NCBI GenBank assembly: GCA_016795505.1
Contig: JAEUHH010000074.1
Coordinates: forward strand, 1 to 64,000
Origin: Verrucomicrobiales bacterium
GTDB taxonomy: Bacteria; Verrucomicrobiota; Verrucomicrobiia; Verrucomicrobiales; DEV007
Length of the DNA: 64,000 nucleotides
Direction of reading: 5' to 3'
The translations under genes and the position numbers were made by a program. Shown piece after piece: positions 18,416 through 28,294 of this stretch. The notes beneath the pieces are model-generated. The model was not told where the DNA came from. It worked only from the letters and a program-made list of their open reading frames with translations, and searched no databases. How positions within the stretch are numbered: the first letter of the stretch is position 1; each line of letters starts with the position of its first letter.

Positions 18416-19813
18416 TCAACCGCGTCGCGAGAACCAGCCCTTTTTCTGCACGGTCACCGTCTTGCCGTCGAGATCCTTGAGCACTGAGTTCAGATGCTTC
18501 ACGCCCTCGGTGATCTTCTCCAAGGCGCGGACGATCTCCGTATCGACGCGCTTTTCGAACAGGTCGGTGCGCCGCTCGATGCCCTCGACCTGCTTGTCGA
18601 TGACGGCGGAAATTTTCTCGTAGTTCTTGGTCTGGCCCTCGAGGTTTTTGGCCATTTTCTGCTGGGTTTCCTCGAACTTGCCGATGAATTCCTTCTGGTT
18701 GGCCGCGATGGCATCGCCGATGGCCTTCAGCAGGGCGCCCTCGCTGCCCAGTTGGGAGGCGGCACCGCCGTCGTTGAGGCGTTTCAGCAAATTGTCGATG
18801 CAATACTCGTCCACGCTGGTGACGAGGTCCTCCTCGGCTCCCTGGAGATTGCTGGCGGGAAAGCTGAGCAGGATGGAGAAAACCAGCGCGAGCAGCGTGG
18901 TGTCGAAGGCGACGCCCATCGAGCCCAACACCGGCGTCAGGGCGCCGACGATCTGGCTGACGTCGCCGCTGTCACCGGTCTGGAGCACCTGGCCGAAGCC
19001 ACCGATGGCCTGACCGATACCGAGCACGGTGCCGATGAAGCCCATGATCGGGATGGCCCAGAGAAACACCTTCACGATCGAGTAGGTGCCGGCCACTTTG
19101 TTCGCATCGACCTCGGACTGCGAGGAGATCATCTGGGCGACCTCGGGATTGTTCTGCCGGACGTAGAAAAACTCCAGCGCCTTGCGGATACGATTGACGA
19201 TGAGGGTATTCCTCAAGGGCTTGGGGAAATTGACCACATGGGTGTGAAACTCGACGAGATTCTGGGCATTGATCTCGTCGGAAATGTCGGTCGGCAGGGC
19301 CTCCAGGATCATGGCGCGGCGCTGCTTGCGGATGTTGAGGTATTTGAAGATCAGGATGGCCATGCACCAGTAGGTGAGCAGCGTGGTGATGTACTGCGGC
19401 CACGACCGCTCGCAGAACATTTCCCGCAGGTAGATCCCGATCGTCATGGGTTCCTCCATCGATTTGCGGTCGGGGAGCATGAACATGATCAGATACCAAA
19501 AGAACGTGATCCCCACGCCGAGCAGTCCGGCATGGAGCATGTTGATTTCCGACGGATGCGGGCCGGCCTTGCTGATGTCGATGTTCAGCGCGGGAGCCTG
19601 CTCATAGTATTCCTGCTCCGGTTGATCCGCCTGCTCGGCGGCGCTGGACGACGAGGCTGCATCCGGCGGGGGCGGTCCCTGCGGCGCAGTGGTCTGCCCG
19701 AGGTCGGCCGGGATCTGGATCTTGGTGGAGCAACCGGGGCACTTCACCGTTTTGCCGGCCAGGTCCGCTTCGGCCTGGAGGTGGATGTTGCAGGACGGAC
19801 AAACGAATTTCAT
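18416..19813 (-). CDS. MotA/TolQ/ExbB-family channel protein with zinc ribbon
   Basis: A 465-aa inner-membrane protein. A zinc ribbon (C5, C8, C25, C28) is at the extreme N-terminus. Membrane helices lie at about residues 90-110 and 125-150, and the paired MotA/ExbB helices are at about 245-275 (IPIMGFIGTVLGIGQAIGGF) and 305-330 (GVAFDTTLLALVFSILLSFP). The C-terminal 120 residues form a predicted coiled-coil tail ending in FSRRG. The fold is the pentameric proton-driven motor core of TolQ/ExbB/MotA. The zinc ribbon and long tail are unusual for ExbB. It is the first gene of the three-gene cluster. Confidence 0.8.
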   Translation of the reverse strand: MKFVCPSCNIHLQAEADLAGKTVKCPGCSTKIQIPADLGQTTAPQGPPPPDAASSSSAAEQADQPEQEYYEQAPALNIDISKAGPHPSEINMLHAGLLGVGITFFWYLIMFMLPDRKSMEEPMTIGIYLREMFCERSWPQYITTLLTYWCMAILIFKYLNIRKQRRAMILEALPTDISDEINAQNLVEFHTHVVNFPKPLRNTLIVNRIRKALEFFYVRQNNPEVAQMISSQSEVDANKVAGTYSIVKVFLWAIPIMGFIGTVLGIGQAIGGFGQVLQTGDSGDVSQIVGALTPVLGSMGVAFDTTLLALVFSILLSFPASNLQGAEEDLVTSVDEYCIDNLLKRLNDGGAASQLGSEGALLKAIGDAIAANQKEFIGKFEETQQKMAKNLEGQTKNYEKISAVIDKQVEGIERRTDLFEKRVDTEIVRALEKITEGVKHLNSVLKDLDGKTVTVQKKGWFSRRG

Positions 19814-19929
19814 GTCTGATGGGAGGGATCTCGATAACAGGGAAAAAAGGAGGGCCAGCCCGGAAGGCCAGCCCCCGATCCCCCCGCCGCCGCGGAAAGC
19901 CGCGTCGAAAAGGGGGGGAGGGTGAGTTT

Positions 19930-21576
19930 ATGCCCCATTTGAGCGACTTTTTCGACAAAAAAATCGTGACTGGCGGGGAGTTCCCCCAGGTGGCACCCTA
20001 TCCGATCGTGCCCGCCCGCCCTGCCAGCCTCCCCATCCATCGCCTCGCCGCGAGTCTCGCCGCCGTCGCGATGCTGGCTTCCAGCTGTGCCAGCCGTGTA
20101 TCGGTGAGGAAATTGCCGACCCCGGGAGTCGATGCGGCCGAGGAAATTGCCACCGCCCGGACCCTCCATGCCCGCCTGGAGAGCGGCTCTGCCTCGGCCG
20201 CCGATCGCGCGGCCTACAACGAATCGCTGCGACGCCTGCTGCACCAGGCGCGTCTCGACGACGGCAACCTGACCGTCGGTGGCCAGCCCCTGCCCGTGGA
20301 GGACCGGCTCGACGGTCTCGGGCGCATCGAGGCCGCCGAGCGCCTCCGTCCGGCCGACTCGCTGCTCATCCGCGGCTTCCGCCAGCGCGTGGTGGTCGAT
20401 GGCGTGGGCGCCCCGGTGGTGGTGCAATTCCCCCCGGAGGGCTACTCGTCCCATCAGGGTCGTTACCAGCCCGCCACGGCCATCCTGGATTTCGACAAAG
20501 CCGATGGCGAACCGCGGCTAATCCTCCACGACACACTGACGCACGCCGAGACGACGCTCTCCGGCTCCGCTCCCCTGCCCCTCCGCGCCGATTTCACCGC
20601 GCCGCTGGCATCGCGGTTCGCGGCCGAGGACCTCCAGCGCATCAACCTGCCCGCGATGCTGTTGTTCGACCGTTTCGACAGCGATCTCGGCCTGAGCCAA
20701 CTCGACGCCACCCATCCGGGCAAAATACCCGTCGTGTTCGTCCACGGGCTGAAATCCAGCGCCATCACCTGGCGCGATGTGCTCAATGAACTCCGCGCCG
20801 ACCCCGTGGTCCGCGAGCGCTTCGAATTCTGGACCTTCGGCTACGGCACCGGCGCGCCCATCCCCTACACCGCGATGAAACTGCGCGAGGGACTGAAGGG
20901 CATGGCCACCTACCGGTCCCACCTAGGCGCGCAGACCAATGACGTCGTCCTGGTGGGGCACAGCATGGGTGGCCTCCTGTCCCGGCTGATGACGGAGCAA
21001 AGCGGTGACGAAGTCTGGTACCAGCTTTTCCAAAAGCCCGTCGACGAGCTGCCCCTGCCCGAGCGGGACCGCGAGACGCTGCGCCGGATGGCTTACTTCG
21101 AACCGCTGCCCTTCGTCCGGCGCGTCGTTTTCATCGCCACCCCGCACGGAGGCAGCCGGATCGCGGATGATGCCATCGGCCAGATCTTTTCGGGCCTCAT
21201 TCAGTTGCCCACCCAGCTCCTGGCCCTGTCCAACGACGTGATCCGCGCCCCCTTCGCCCTGCTCACGCCGCAGGGCGAGCAGATCGTGACCCGCATGCCC
21301 ACGAGCATTCACCAACTCGGCTCCCAGTCGGAACTGCTCCGGCGCCTGAAGCAGCGCCCGCTGAATGCCGCAGTGACCTACCACTCCATCATCGGCGACC
21401 GCGGGCTCGGCGAGATCCTCGGCGAATCGAGTGACGGAGTGGTGCCCTACACCAGCGCCCACCTGTCCGGCACCGCATCCGAAGAGATCGTCCCGGCCGG
21501 TCACAATGCCCACCAGCATCCGGAGGCGATCGCCGAACTCCAGCGGATCCTGCGCGAGCATGCCGCCCGGCAGTAA
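19930..21576 (+). CDS. Alpha/beta-hydrolase, lipase-like, probable lipoprotein
   Basis: A 548-aa protein with alpha/beta-hydrolase features: V-F-V-H-G-L-K oxyanion strand, nucleophile elbow G-H-S345-M-G-G and a second G-G block (ATPHGGSRIADD). The Asp and His near the C-terminus (DGVVPY and AGHNAHQHPE) complete a plausible triad. A hydrophobic stretch ends at C53 in MLASSC, a possible lipobox, so it is probably exported and anchored. I chose the ATG at 19930, which follows a GA-rich run; the frame is open to 19819 and a GTG near 20008 would give a more typical signal length. It is divergent from the ExbB-like gene. Confidence 0.8.
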   Translation: MPHLSDFFDKKIVTGGEFPQVAPYPIVPARPASLPIHRLAASLAAVAMLASSCASRVSVRKLPTPGVDAAEEIATARTLHARLESGSASAADRAAYNESLRRLLHQARLDDGNLTVGGQPLPVEDRLDGLGRIEAAERLRPADSLLIRGFRQRVVVDGVGAPVVVQFPPEGYSSHQGRYQPATAILDFDKADGEPRLILHDTLTHAETTLSGSAPLPLRADFTAPLASRFAAEDLQRINLPAMLLFDRFDSDLGLSQLDATHPGKIPVVFVHGLKSSAITWRDVLNELRADPVVRERFEFWTFGYGTGAPIPYTAMKLREGLKGMATYRSHLGAQTNDVVLVGHSMGGLLSRLMTEQSGDEVWYQLFQKPVDELPLPERDRETLRRMAYFEPLPFVRRVVFIATPHGGSRIADDAIGQIFSGLIQLPTQLLALSNDVIRAPFALLTPQGEQIVTRMPTSIHQLGSQSELLRRLKQRPLNAAVTYHSIIGDRGLGEILGESSDGVVPYTSAHLSGTASEEIVPAGHNAHQHPEAIAELQRILREHAARQ

Positions 21577-21588
21577 CGGCTCGGCGGA

Positions 21589-22146
21589 TCAATTCTCGCC
21601 GACGCAGCGTCCCTCCATCCGGCTCATCACCTGCCAGAGCCGGTCCCGCATCGCCTCGTCGGACAGGCGGAACATCCCCGCCAGATCGGAGATGCCCAGA
21701 CCGGCGACAAAGCGGAGCAGCAGGATCTGCCGGTCCTCCCGGTTCAGGCCGGATAGCGAATGCCAGAACCGCACCGCACGCGAGATATCCTCCGGCGCGA
21801 CGCTCCCCGGCACCTCCGACCCGACCACTCGGCAGAGGACCGTCTCCAGAAAACGCAACGGCTCGCGGGTCAGATCCTCCTCCATGAGGTAAACATCGAC
21901 GAAAACCTGCTCGCACAGTGCCTCGGCCGCCGCACCCGCTCCTTTGGCCTGCCGGCAGACGGCATGCACGAGCGGCTCGTAGCGACGCAACAGGATTTCA
22001 AATCGCTCCAGCCGGGAACCCGACAGGATGCCCACCGTGATCGCATCCTGGTCGGAACCATCGGCCGAAGCCGCAGCGATCCCGGAGTAGGTACGAAGCA
22101 AATGATGATTGAGGGTGTTTCTGACCATGCCTGTTCTCTTTGCCAT
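21589..22146 (-). CDS. ECF-type sigma-factor-like protein, degenerate
   Basis: A 185-aa protein. Residues about 45-75 (LERFEILLRRYEPLVHAVCRQ) resemble sigma region 2, and about 130-178 (LNREDRQILLLRFVAGLGISDLAGMF, ending VMSRMEG) resemble region 4 helix-turn-helix. The region-2 DNA-melting signature is weakly conserved, so it could be a divergent ECF sigma or a derived regulator. An internal ATG at 22128 (MVRNTL) is an alternative start. It lies downstream of the two-component/GTPase operon with a 132-bp gap and converges on the lipase gene. Confidence 0.6.
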   Translation of the reverse strand: MAKRTGMVRNTLNHHLLRTYSGIAAASADGSDQDAITVGILSGSRLERFEILLRRYEPLVHAVCRQAKGAGAAAEALCEQVFVDVYLMEEDLTREPLRFLETVLCRVVGSEVPGSVAPEDISRAVRFWHSLSGLNREDRQILLLRFVAGLGISDLAGMFRLSDEAMRDRLWQVMSRMEGRCVGEN

Positions 22147-22278
22147 CGCCGTGCCAACCGGCCCAACAAAGTCTTAACACCCTATTATACAACTCGTTAC
22201 AGAAATCAATCGCCTGCACCAGAATCCCAAAAGCCGGAAAAAAGGAAAGGATCTTTCACCCAAAATTGAAAGAAACTG

Positions 22279-23744
<1,466 letters not shown>

Positions 23745-23748
<4 letters not shown>

Positions 23749-24866
23749 GCCGGCGTCGGTTTGGCCCCGGTGGCGAGGGGCAGTTTGATCTCGAAACAGG
23801 CTCCCGCCGTGCCCGGCCGGTTGCGGGCGGCGATGCGACCGCCCCACTGTTCGACGGTAAGCCGACAGAAATAGAGGCCCAGACCGGATTGCCCCACCTC
23901 ACCGCTGCCCTGCGTGAAAGGACGGAAAAGCCGGGGCAGCAATGCGTCATCGATGCCCGCTCCCTCGTCCTCGACCCGGCAAACCGCCTCGCCATCCTGC
24001 CGATCAAAACTCAGCGACACGTTGCCGCCATCGGGGCTGTGGCGGATGGCATTGACCAGGAGATTCTCCAGCACCCGGCTGAGATGCAACGGCTCGGCGG
24101 CCACGGGCAGGGCGGGACCGAAGAAGGGACACAGGGTCACGCCCCTCGCAGCCGCCTGTGGCGCGAGCGCCGCGATGGTCTGCGCCCCCACACTGACCAG
24201 GTCCACCGGCTCGCCGGAAGGCATCCCGATGAGATCCGCAGCGAAGACTTCCGCGATCGACCGGATCAGACTCCGCTGACGCTCGGCCTGGCTAACGGCC
24301 CGGCTCACCGCCGGGAGAAGGTCGGGCCGCTCGCCCAGATGCCGGCCGAGGTGCTGCAGGTTCATCAGCACGGTGGCAAGCGGATTCCCCAGATCGTGCA
24401 TGATGCACTCGAGCAGGATCTGCTTTTTCTCCAATTCCTTCTGCAACCGCCGCCGGTCCAGTCGCTGATCATGGACACTCTGCAGGATGGCCTGCTCGCG
24501 CAGCAACCGGTCGTCAACGGCCTGGACCGCGAGCCAGTCCCCCGCCCCGGACGGACGATGGCCGGCGATGGCTTCGAAAAAACGGGACTCGCCTCCGGCA
24601 TGGGTTTCCTCCCACATGCCGGAACGCAGAGTGCCCGGCCCGGTTCCGGCCCAACACTCCTGCGAGGCGCGATCCACGAAATCCTCCAGAAAAGCCGAAC
24701 GCCCCACCGCCTCACCGGCCGAGCCGAACCACGTCACCCACCACCCCGGCCCGGGCTCACCCGATGCCAGGCGCCAACCGCCATCAGCCGGCTCGCGGAC
24801 CAGCACGACCACCTCCAGACGCTCCAGCACGTCTCCGGCAACGGCGCTGTCGAATTCGTGGCTCAT
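23745..24866 (-). CDS. Sensor histidine kinase
   Basis: A 373-aa kinase without membrane segments. The N-terminal 130 residues are an unrecognised input domain. The DHp helix has H157 in MHDLGNPLATVLMNLQHL. HATPase boxes follow: N (ENLLVNAIRHSP), G1 (VEDEGAGID), F (LFRPFTQG) and G2 (GQSGLGLYFC). It overlaps the regulator gene by four bases and follows the GTPase gene by 12 bp, so it is probably regulated within the same operon. A soluble input domain suggests it senses an intracellular partner, perhaps the GTPase; this is inference. Confidence 0.9.
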
Positions 24867-24878
24867 TTCCCTGGTCAG

Positions 24879-25391
24879 TCAGACTTTCTCGGCATCACCG
24901 GCCATCCGCGCCGCCAGATCGTCGAACGCCTCCGCCACGTGCTCGCCGGTGCGGGCGCTGGTGAGGTGGACGGACAATCCGCGGTCACGCCACGCCGACA
25001 GAGTGGACTCATCAATCTCCCAATCGGCGGAGAGGTCGCGCTTGTTGATCAGCAGCACGGCCGGAAGGCCTGGGTAAAGCGGCTCGATCTCCGCCATCTC
25101 CTCGGCCACCGCGTCGAGCGTCTCGCGCCGCGTCCCATCCGCCACGAAGACGAAGCCGGATGCCCCGCTCAGGTAAGACTTGCGCACCGCCTCGAACTCA
25201 TCGCGACCGGCCAGATCCCAGATCATGAGGAGGGCCTCCCGGCCGTCGGGCAGGCGGGTGGCCCGTTGGTCGATCTTTACCCCCACAGTCGTCAGATAAG
25301 CCTCGGAAAAGACACCGCTGACAAAGCGGCGCACCAGGCTGGTCTTCCCCACCGCATAAGCCCCAATCAGGCAGATCTTCCGCTTGATCAT
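24879..25391 (-). CDS. Rab/Ras-like small GTPase
   Basis: A 170-aa small GTPase. P-loop G10-A-Y-A-V-G-K16-T-S; switch I around T34/T35; G3 D59-L-A-G62; G4 N116-K-R-D119; G5 T144-S-A146. The residue after D-x-x-G is Arg63, where Ras and Rab have the catalytic Gln, so hydrolysis may be slow or depend on a partner. It starts four bases inside the end of the upstream membrane-protein gene (ATGA overlap) and precedes the histidine kinase by 12 bp. Bacterial Ras-like GTPases of the MglA/Rup type occur in such operons. Confidence 0.9.
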   Translation of the reverse strand: MIKRKICLIGAYAVGKTSLVRRFVSGVFSEAYLTTVGVKIDQRATRLPDGREALLMIWDLAGRDEFEAVRKSYLSGASGFVFVADGTRRETLDAVAEEMAEIEPLYPGLPAVLLINKRDLSADWEIDESTLSAWRDRGLSVHLTSARTGEHVAEAFDDLAARMAGDAEKV

Positions 25392-27331
25392 GGCTTTCCG
25401 CCCTCCTTCGCTCCGGGAATGAGCCGAATACCCACTCCCTGGCCGGCCTGACTCATGTCCTCGCTCAGTTTTGCCTCGATGCGGCCGGCCTCGATCCCGG
25501 CTTCGATCAGGCGCTCGCGCAGTTGCTCCGCCCGCCGGCGCTCGATGGGCCGGTTGCCCTCCCGCAGGTCGCCGATCAGCGGATGGGACTCCACTTCGTA
25601 CCGGTAGCGACGCCCCACGGCGGCGGCGGCGGCATCCAGTTCGCGGATTCCTTCGACGAGGCTTCGCACCACCTCCTCGTCCGAACGGTTGGCGGTGCCA
25701 TCGGCATACAGAAGCCGGAGAGCGCCGATCTGGCTCTCCAATTCGGACACTCGTGCCAACGTCGCATTCGTCAGCCCGCTGAGATCGACCGGAGCCAGCG
25801 GCTCGATGGGCTTCACCCGCGCTTTTACCGAGGAAAACTGCGGCTCGGCGACCGCGCCGGCAAAGCGGATCGCCCCGGTGTCGGTCACATCCACCGTCAG
25901 GCCCGACACATCACCAAATTGACTGCGCACCAGCGCCTCCAGCAGCCGCCGCCGCTCCGTCTCGCGCGCGGCTGTCTGGGCATCGGTCGAGGACCGCAGG
26001 GCGGCCAGGGCTTCCTCCACCCGCCGACCGAGGCCCTCCAATCCATCACGCGTGGCAGTGGCCTCCATCTCCCGGCGCAGACTTTCCACGGACTCCGCCA
26101 ACTGGCGGTGCCGGGCGTCGCCTTCGGCCGCACGCCGCTCCACAAAGGCCGGCTCCAGCGAGATCACCGGGTCGAAATCGAACTGGGTTTTTCCCAAATC
26201 AATCCCCAGGCGCCCGGCCAGTTCGGCCGGCTCCAACGACAAGGGATCCCGCACCCCACGGACGATCCGTTGATGTCCCCATCGAGACTTTTCCACCGCC
26301 GTCACCGCGATACCGGGCTCATTCCGCATCGCCGACTCGAACCGGTCCCAGCGGGACTGCTCACGCGCACTAAGAACCCACCAGGTCGACAGTCCGGCGG
26401 TCAGGAGGCCCAGAAACACCCAGGCCCGCCACAATCCGCCGCCACCGGCTCCTTCCGCCCGGTTTTCCATCAAAGCTCGCCTCAGGGTGGGCCGAGCAGG
26501 CTCCAGCAGCGTGACGTCGCCGAGAAAGCCATTCAAACGGGCCTGCAATTCGGCATGCAGGTCCTCGAGAATCGCTTTCAGGTCGTCCCGCACGCCCGGA
26601 GGCGGCACCCCGTGGGCCACGGCCGCGAGGATCATCGAGGGACCGACCTCCATCAGCACCTCCCGCTCACCAAAGGTGAAGCTGTCCAGTTCGTTGGCCT
26701 CGTCCCCGCGCTCCTGCCCCGGCACGAACGAGTCGCGCACGAAGGAGCGGATCGCCGTGAGCATGCCGGACATGAGATCAGCTTCCCCGTCGGCTTCGTC
26801 CTCCGGATTCACCGCCGCGTGCAGCAGCAACAGGCCCGTGTCCCGCTGGATGAGAAAGGCCTCCTCGATCCGGAACCGGCGCGTCTTCAGCAGCACATAT
26901 TCGGAGTAAGACTTGCCCGCCAGCCGGGCTTGGGCCCGCCATTTGATCCGCTCCGCCGAGGTGGTGTTGCGGATCGTCTCATTGAGTTCCTCCACCATCC
27001 CGCGGAACAGGTCGACCACATAACTGCGGATCGCCGGCCCCATGATGGGAAAGAGCGCCTTGGCCAGACGCGACTTGTCCTCCGTCACACTGCGCTGGAT
27101 CGCTGACTCCGTACCCGGCTGGAGCGCAGCCACCCAGTCCTCGAAGGGCTCCGATCCCCCGCGCCGCCGAGCATGGAGCGCCTCCGCCAGATCGCGCGCC
27201 AGCCGCTCGACCGACTCGGCTTCGAGACGGTCCAGCCGCTCGCGCAGATCAGCCAGATCACGCTGCTCCTCGCCCACGATCAGCTCTTTGAGCTGACTCA
27301 GGCTGTCGGAGGGTCTCGGCTCCACGCTCAT
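25388..27331 (-). CDS. Membrane protein with OmpA-like C-terminus, GTPase partner
   Basis: A 647-aa protein. About residues 1-300 are cytoplasmic and helical, beginning with LSQLKELIVGEEQRDLADL. One membrane helix lies at about residues 308-330 (LWRAWVFLGLLTAGLSTWWV). A BON-like region follows, with the pattern R-x-x-W-x-x-x-R-I-V-R-G-V-R-D-P-L. A coiled coil then leads to a weak OmpA/MotB-like end with YEVESHPLIGD...ERRRAEQLRERLIEAGI. The overall plan (cytoplasmic module, single TM, periplasmic OmpA-like peptidoglycan-binding end) suits a transmembrane link to the GTPase. It overlaps the GTPase gene by four bases. Confidence 0.7.
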   Translation of the reverse strand: MSVEPRPSDSLSQLKELIVGEEQRDLADLRERLDRLEAESVERLARDLAEALHARRRGGSEPFEDWVAALQPGTESAIQRSVTEDKSRLAKALFPIMGPAIRSYVVDLFRGMVEELNETIRNTTSAERIKWRAQARLAGKSYSEYVLLKTRRFRIEEAFLIQRDTGLLLLHAAVNPEDEADGEADLMSGMLTAIRSFVRDSFVPGQERGDEANELDSFTFGEREVLMEVGPSMILAAVAHGVPPPGVRDDLKAILEDLHAELQARLNGFLGDVTLLEPARPTLRRALMENRAEGAGGGGLWRAWVFLGLLTAGLSTWWVLSAREQSRWDRFESAMRNEPGIAVTAVEKSRWGHQRIVRGVRDPLSLEPAELAGRLGIDLGKTQFDFDPVISLEPAFVERRAAEGDARHRQLAESVESLRREMEATATRDGLEGLGRRVEEALAALRSSTDAQTAARETERRRLLEALVRSQFGDVSGLTVDVTDTGAIRFAGAVAEPQFSSVKARVKPIEPLAPVDLSGLTNATLARVSELESQIGALRLLYADGTANRSDEEVVRSLVEGIRELDAAAAAVGRRYRYEVESHPLIGDLREGNRPIERRRAEQLRERLIEAGIEAGRIEAKLSEDMSQAGQGVGIRLIPGAKEGGKP

Positions 27332-27426
27332 CGCTTGCTGGGTGAGTCCGGTCGGTCAGACAAGAGCGGCTGTTCGCCCGCTTTCACGCCGCCGCCGCAT
27401 CGGTCGATGCCCGGGACCTGGGCCAC

Positions 27427-27756
27427 TCAGCCACGCAGGGTGGCGGCCAGCTTCTCCAGCGAGTCCGCGATCTGCGCCCGCGGCACGGACAACGATTCCA
27501 CCTCATCGGCGCGCTTCTCCAGATGGGACCTCAGTTCAGCCAGATGATCCTCCACCTGACGCCGCAGCGTCTCGACCTCGGCGGAGAGACGGGCCTCGAG
27601 AGCGGCGAAGCGGGCCTCATAGCCCACCATTTGCTCGCCGAACAGCAACTCGCGGATCTTGTCCACATTGTCGCCGTTGGCACGGGCGCTCGCCGACGCA
27701 CGGCCGCCGCCATTCGATTGGTTTTCAGTCGTTTTGGATTCCTGTCGGGCACTCAT
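27427..27756 (-). CDS. Small coiled-coil protein, GTPase operon
   Basis: A 109-aa protein with a disordered N-terminus (about 30 residues, rich in Ser, Asn, Gly), then VDKIRELLFGEQMVGYEARFAALEARL, which begins a long coiled coil of about 60 residues with no membrane segment. It shares an I/L-R/K-E-L-[IL]-[FV]-G-E-[EQ] pattern with the first residues of the next protein (LKELIVGEEQRDL), suggesting related N-terminal modules. It lies 95 bp upstream of the membrane-protein gene and is the first gene of the operon. I know no function. Confidence 0.75.
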   Translation of the reverse strand: MSARQESKTTENQSNGGGRASASARANGDNVDKIRELLFGEQMVGYEARFAALEARLSAEVETLRRQVEDHLAELRSHLEKRADEVESLSVPRAQIADSLEKLAATLRG

Positions 27757-28098
27757 CGATTTGTGGTTTTGTGTTTCTCAAAAAAAACGGATGGCAACGC
27801 CGCGTTCCGGCTTCCTCCGGACGCCGGCGCCGCTCTCCACCCGGCACGGTCCTCCGGATGATAGCGCCCTTTGCCGCCAATGCGAGCCGATAAATCCTCC
27901 CGGCGACCAGCGCCCAATCCCCTCGGCAACCACCTCTCACTGAGGCGATTAGCTCGGTCAGCCGATTCGAAGCAGAGCCGCCCGAACAAAAAATCCCTCC
28001 GCCTTCCTGATTGACGCCACCGCATTCCGCCGGGAGGATAGCCCGCTCAGGCAACCGGACCCGGGCGGAGCCCCCTCCCAGCACCGGCAGCCCCACGG
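27757..28098. other. Intergenic region between operon and tRNA-Leu
   Basis: I see no gene, repeat or clear terminator in these 342 bases. They presumably hold the divergent promoters of the minus-strand GTPase operon and of the tRNA. Confidence 0.5.
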
Positions 28099-28183
28099 GC
28101 CGACGTGGCGGAATGGTAGACGCAGCAGACTTAAAATCTGCTTTTGGGTTCCCAAAGTGCGGGTTCGAGTCCCGCCGTCGGCA
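28099..28183 (+). tRNA. tRNA-Leu (anticodon UAA)
   Basis: An 85-nt cloverleaf. Acceptor stem GCCGACG pairs with CGTCGGC, discriminator A. Anticodon stem GCAGA/TCTGC encloses loop CTTAAAA, anticodon TAA. A long variable arm (TTGGG/CCCAA) is diagnostic of class II tRNA. T arm GCGGG-TTCGAGT-CCCGC. CCA is not encoded. Confidence 0.97.
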
Positions 28184-28294
28184 TCTGCCCTCGCGGAGAG
28201 GGGCTTCACCCAGGTTCGTCTCCCCGATTCACGCCAATCGGACGCCCGGGATTCCGCTGGCAAACGGGCGCATTCCATGGCATTCACTGCGCCT

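Noticed and set aside
15644-19813. Zorya anti-phage system
   Set aside because: The motor pair is present in outline, but no ZorC/D or ZorE genes are found beside it and there are two ExbD-like partners. A general ExbBD-type complex is the safer call.
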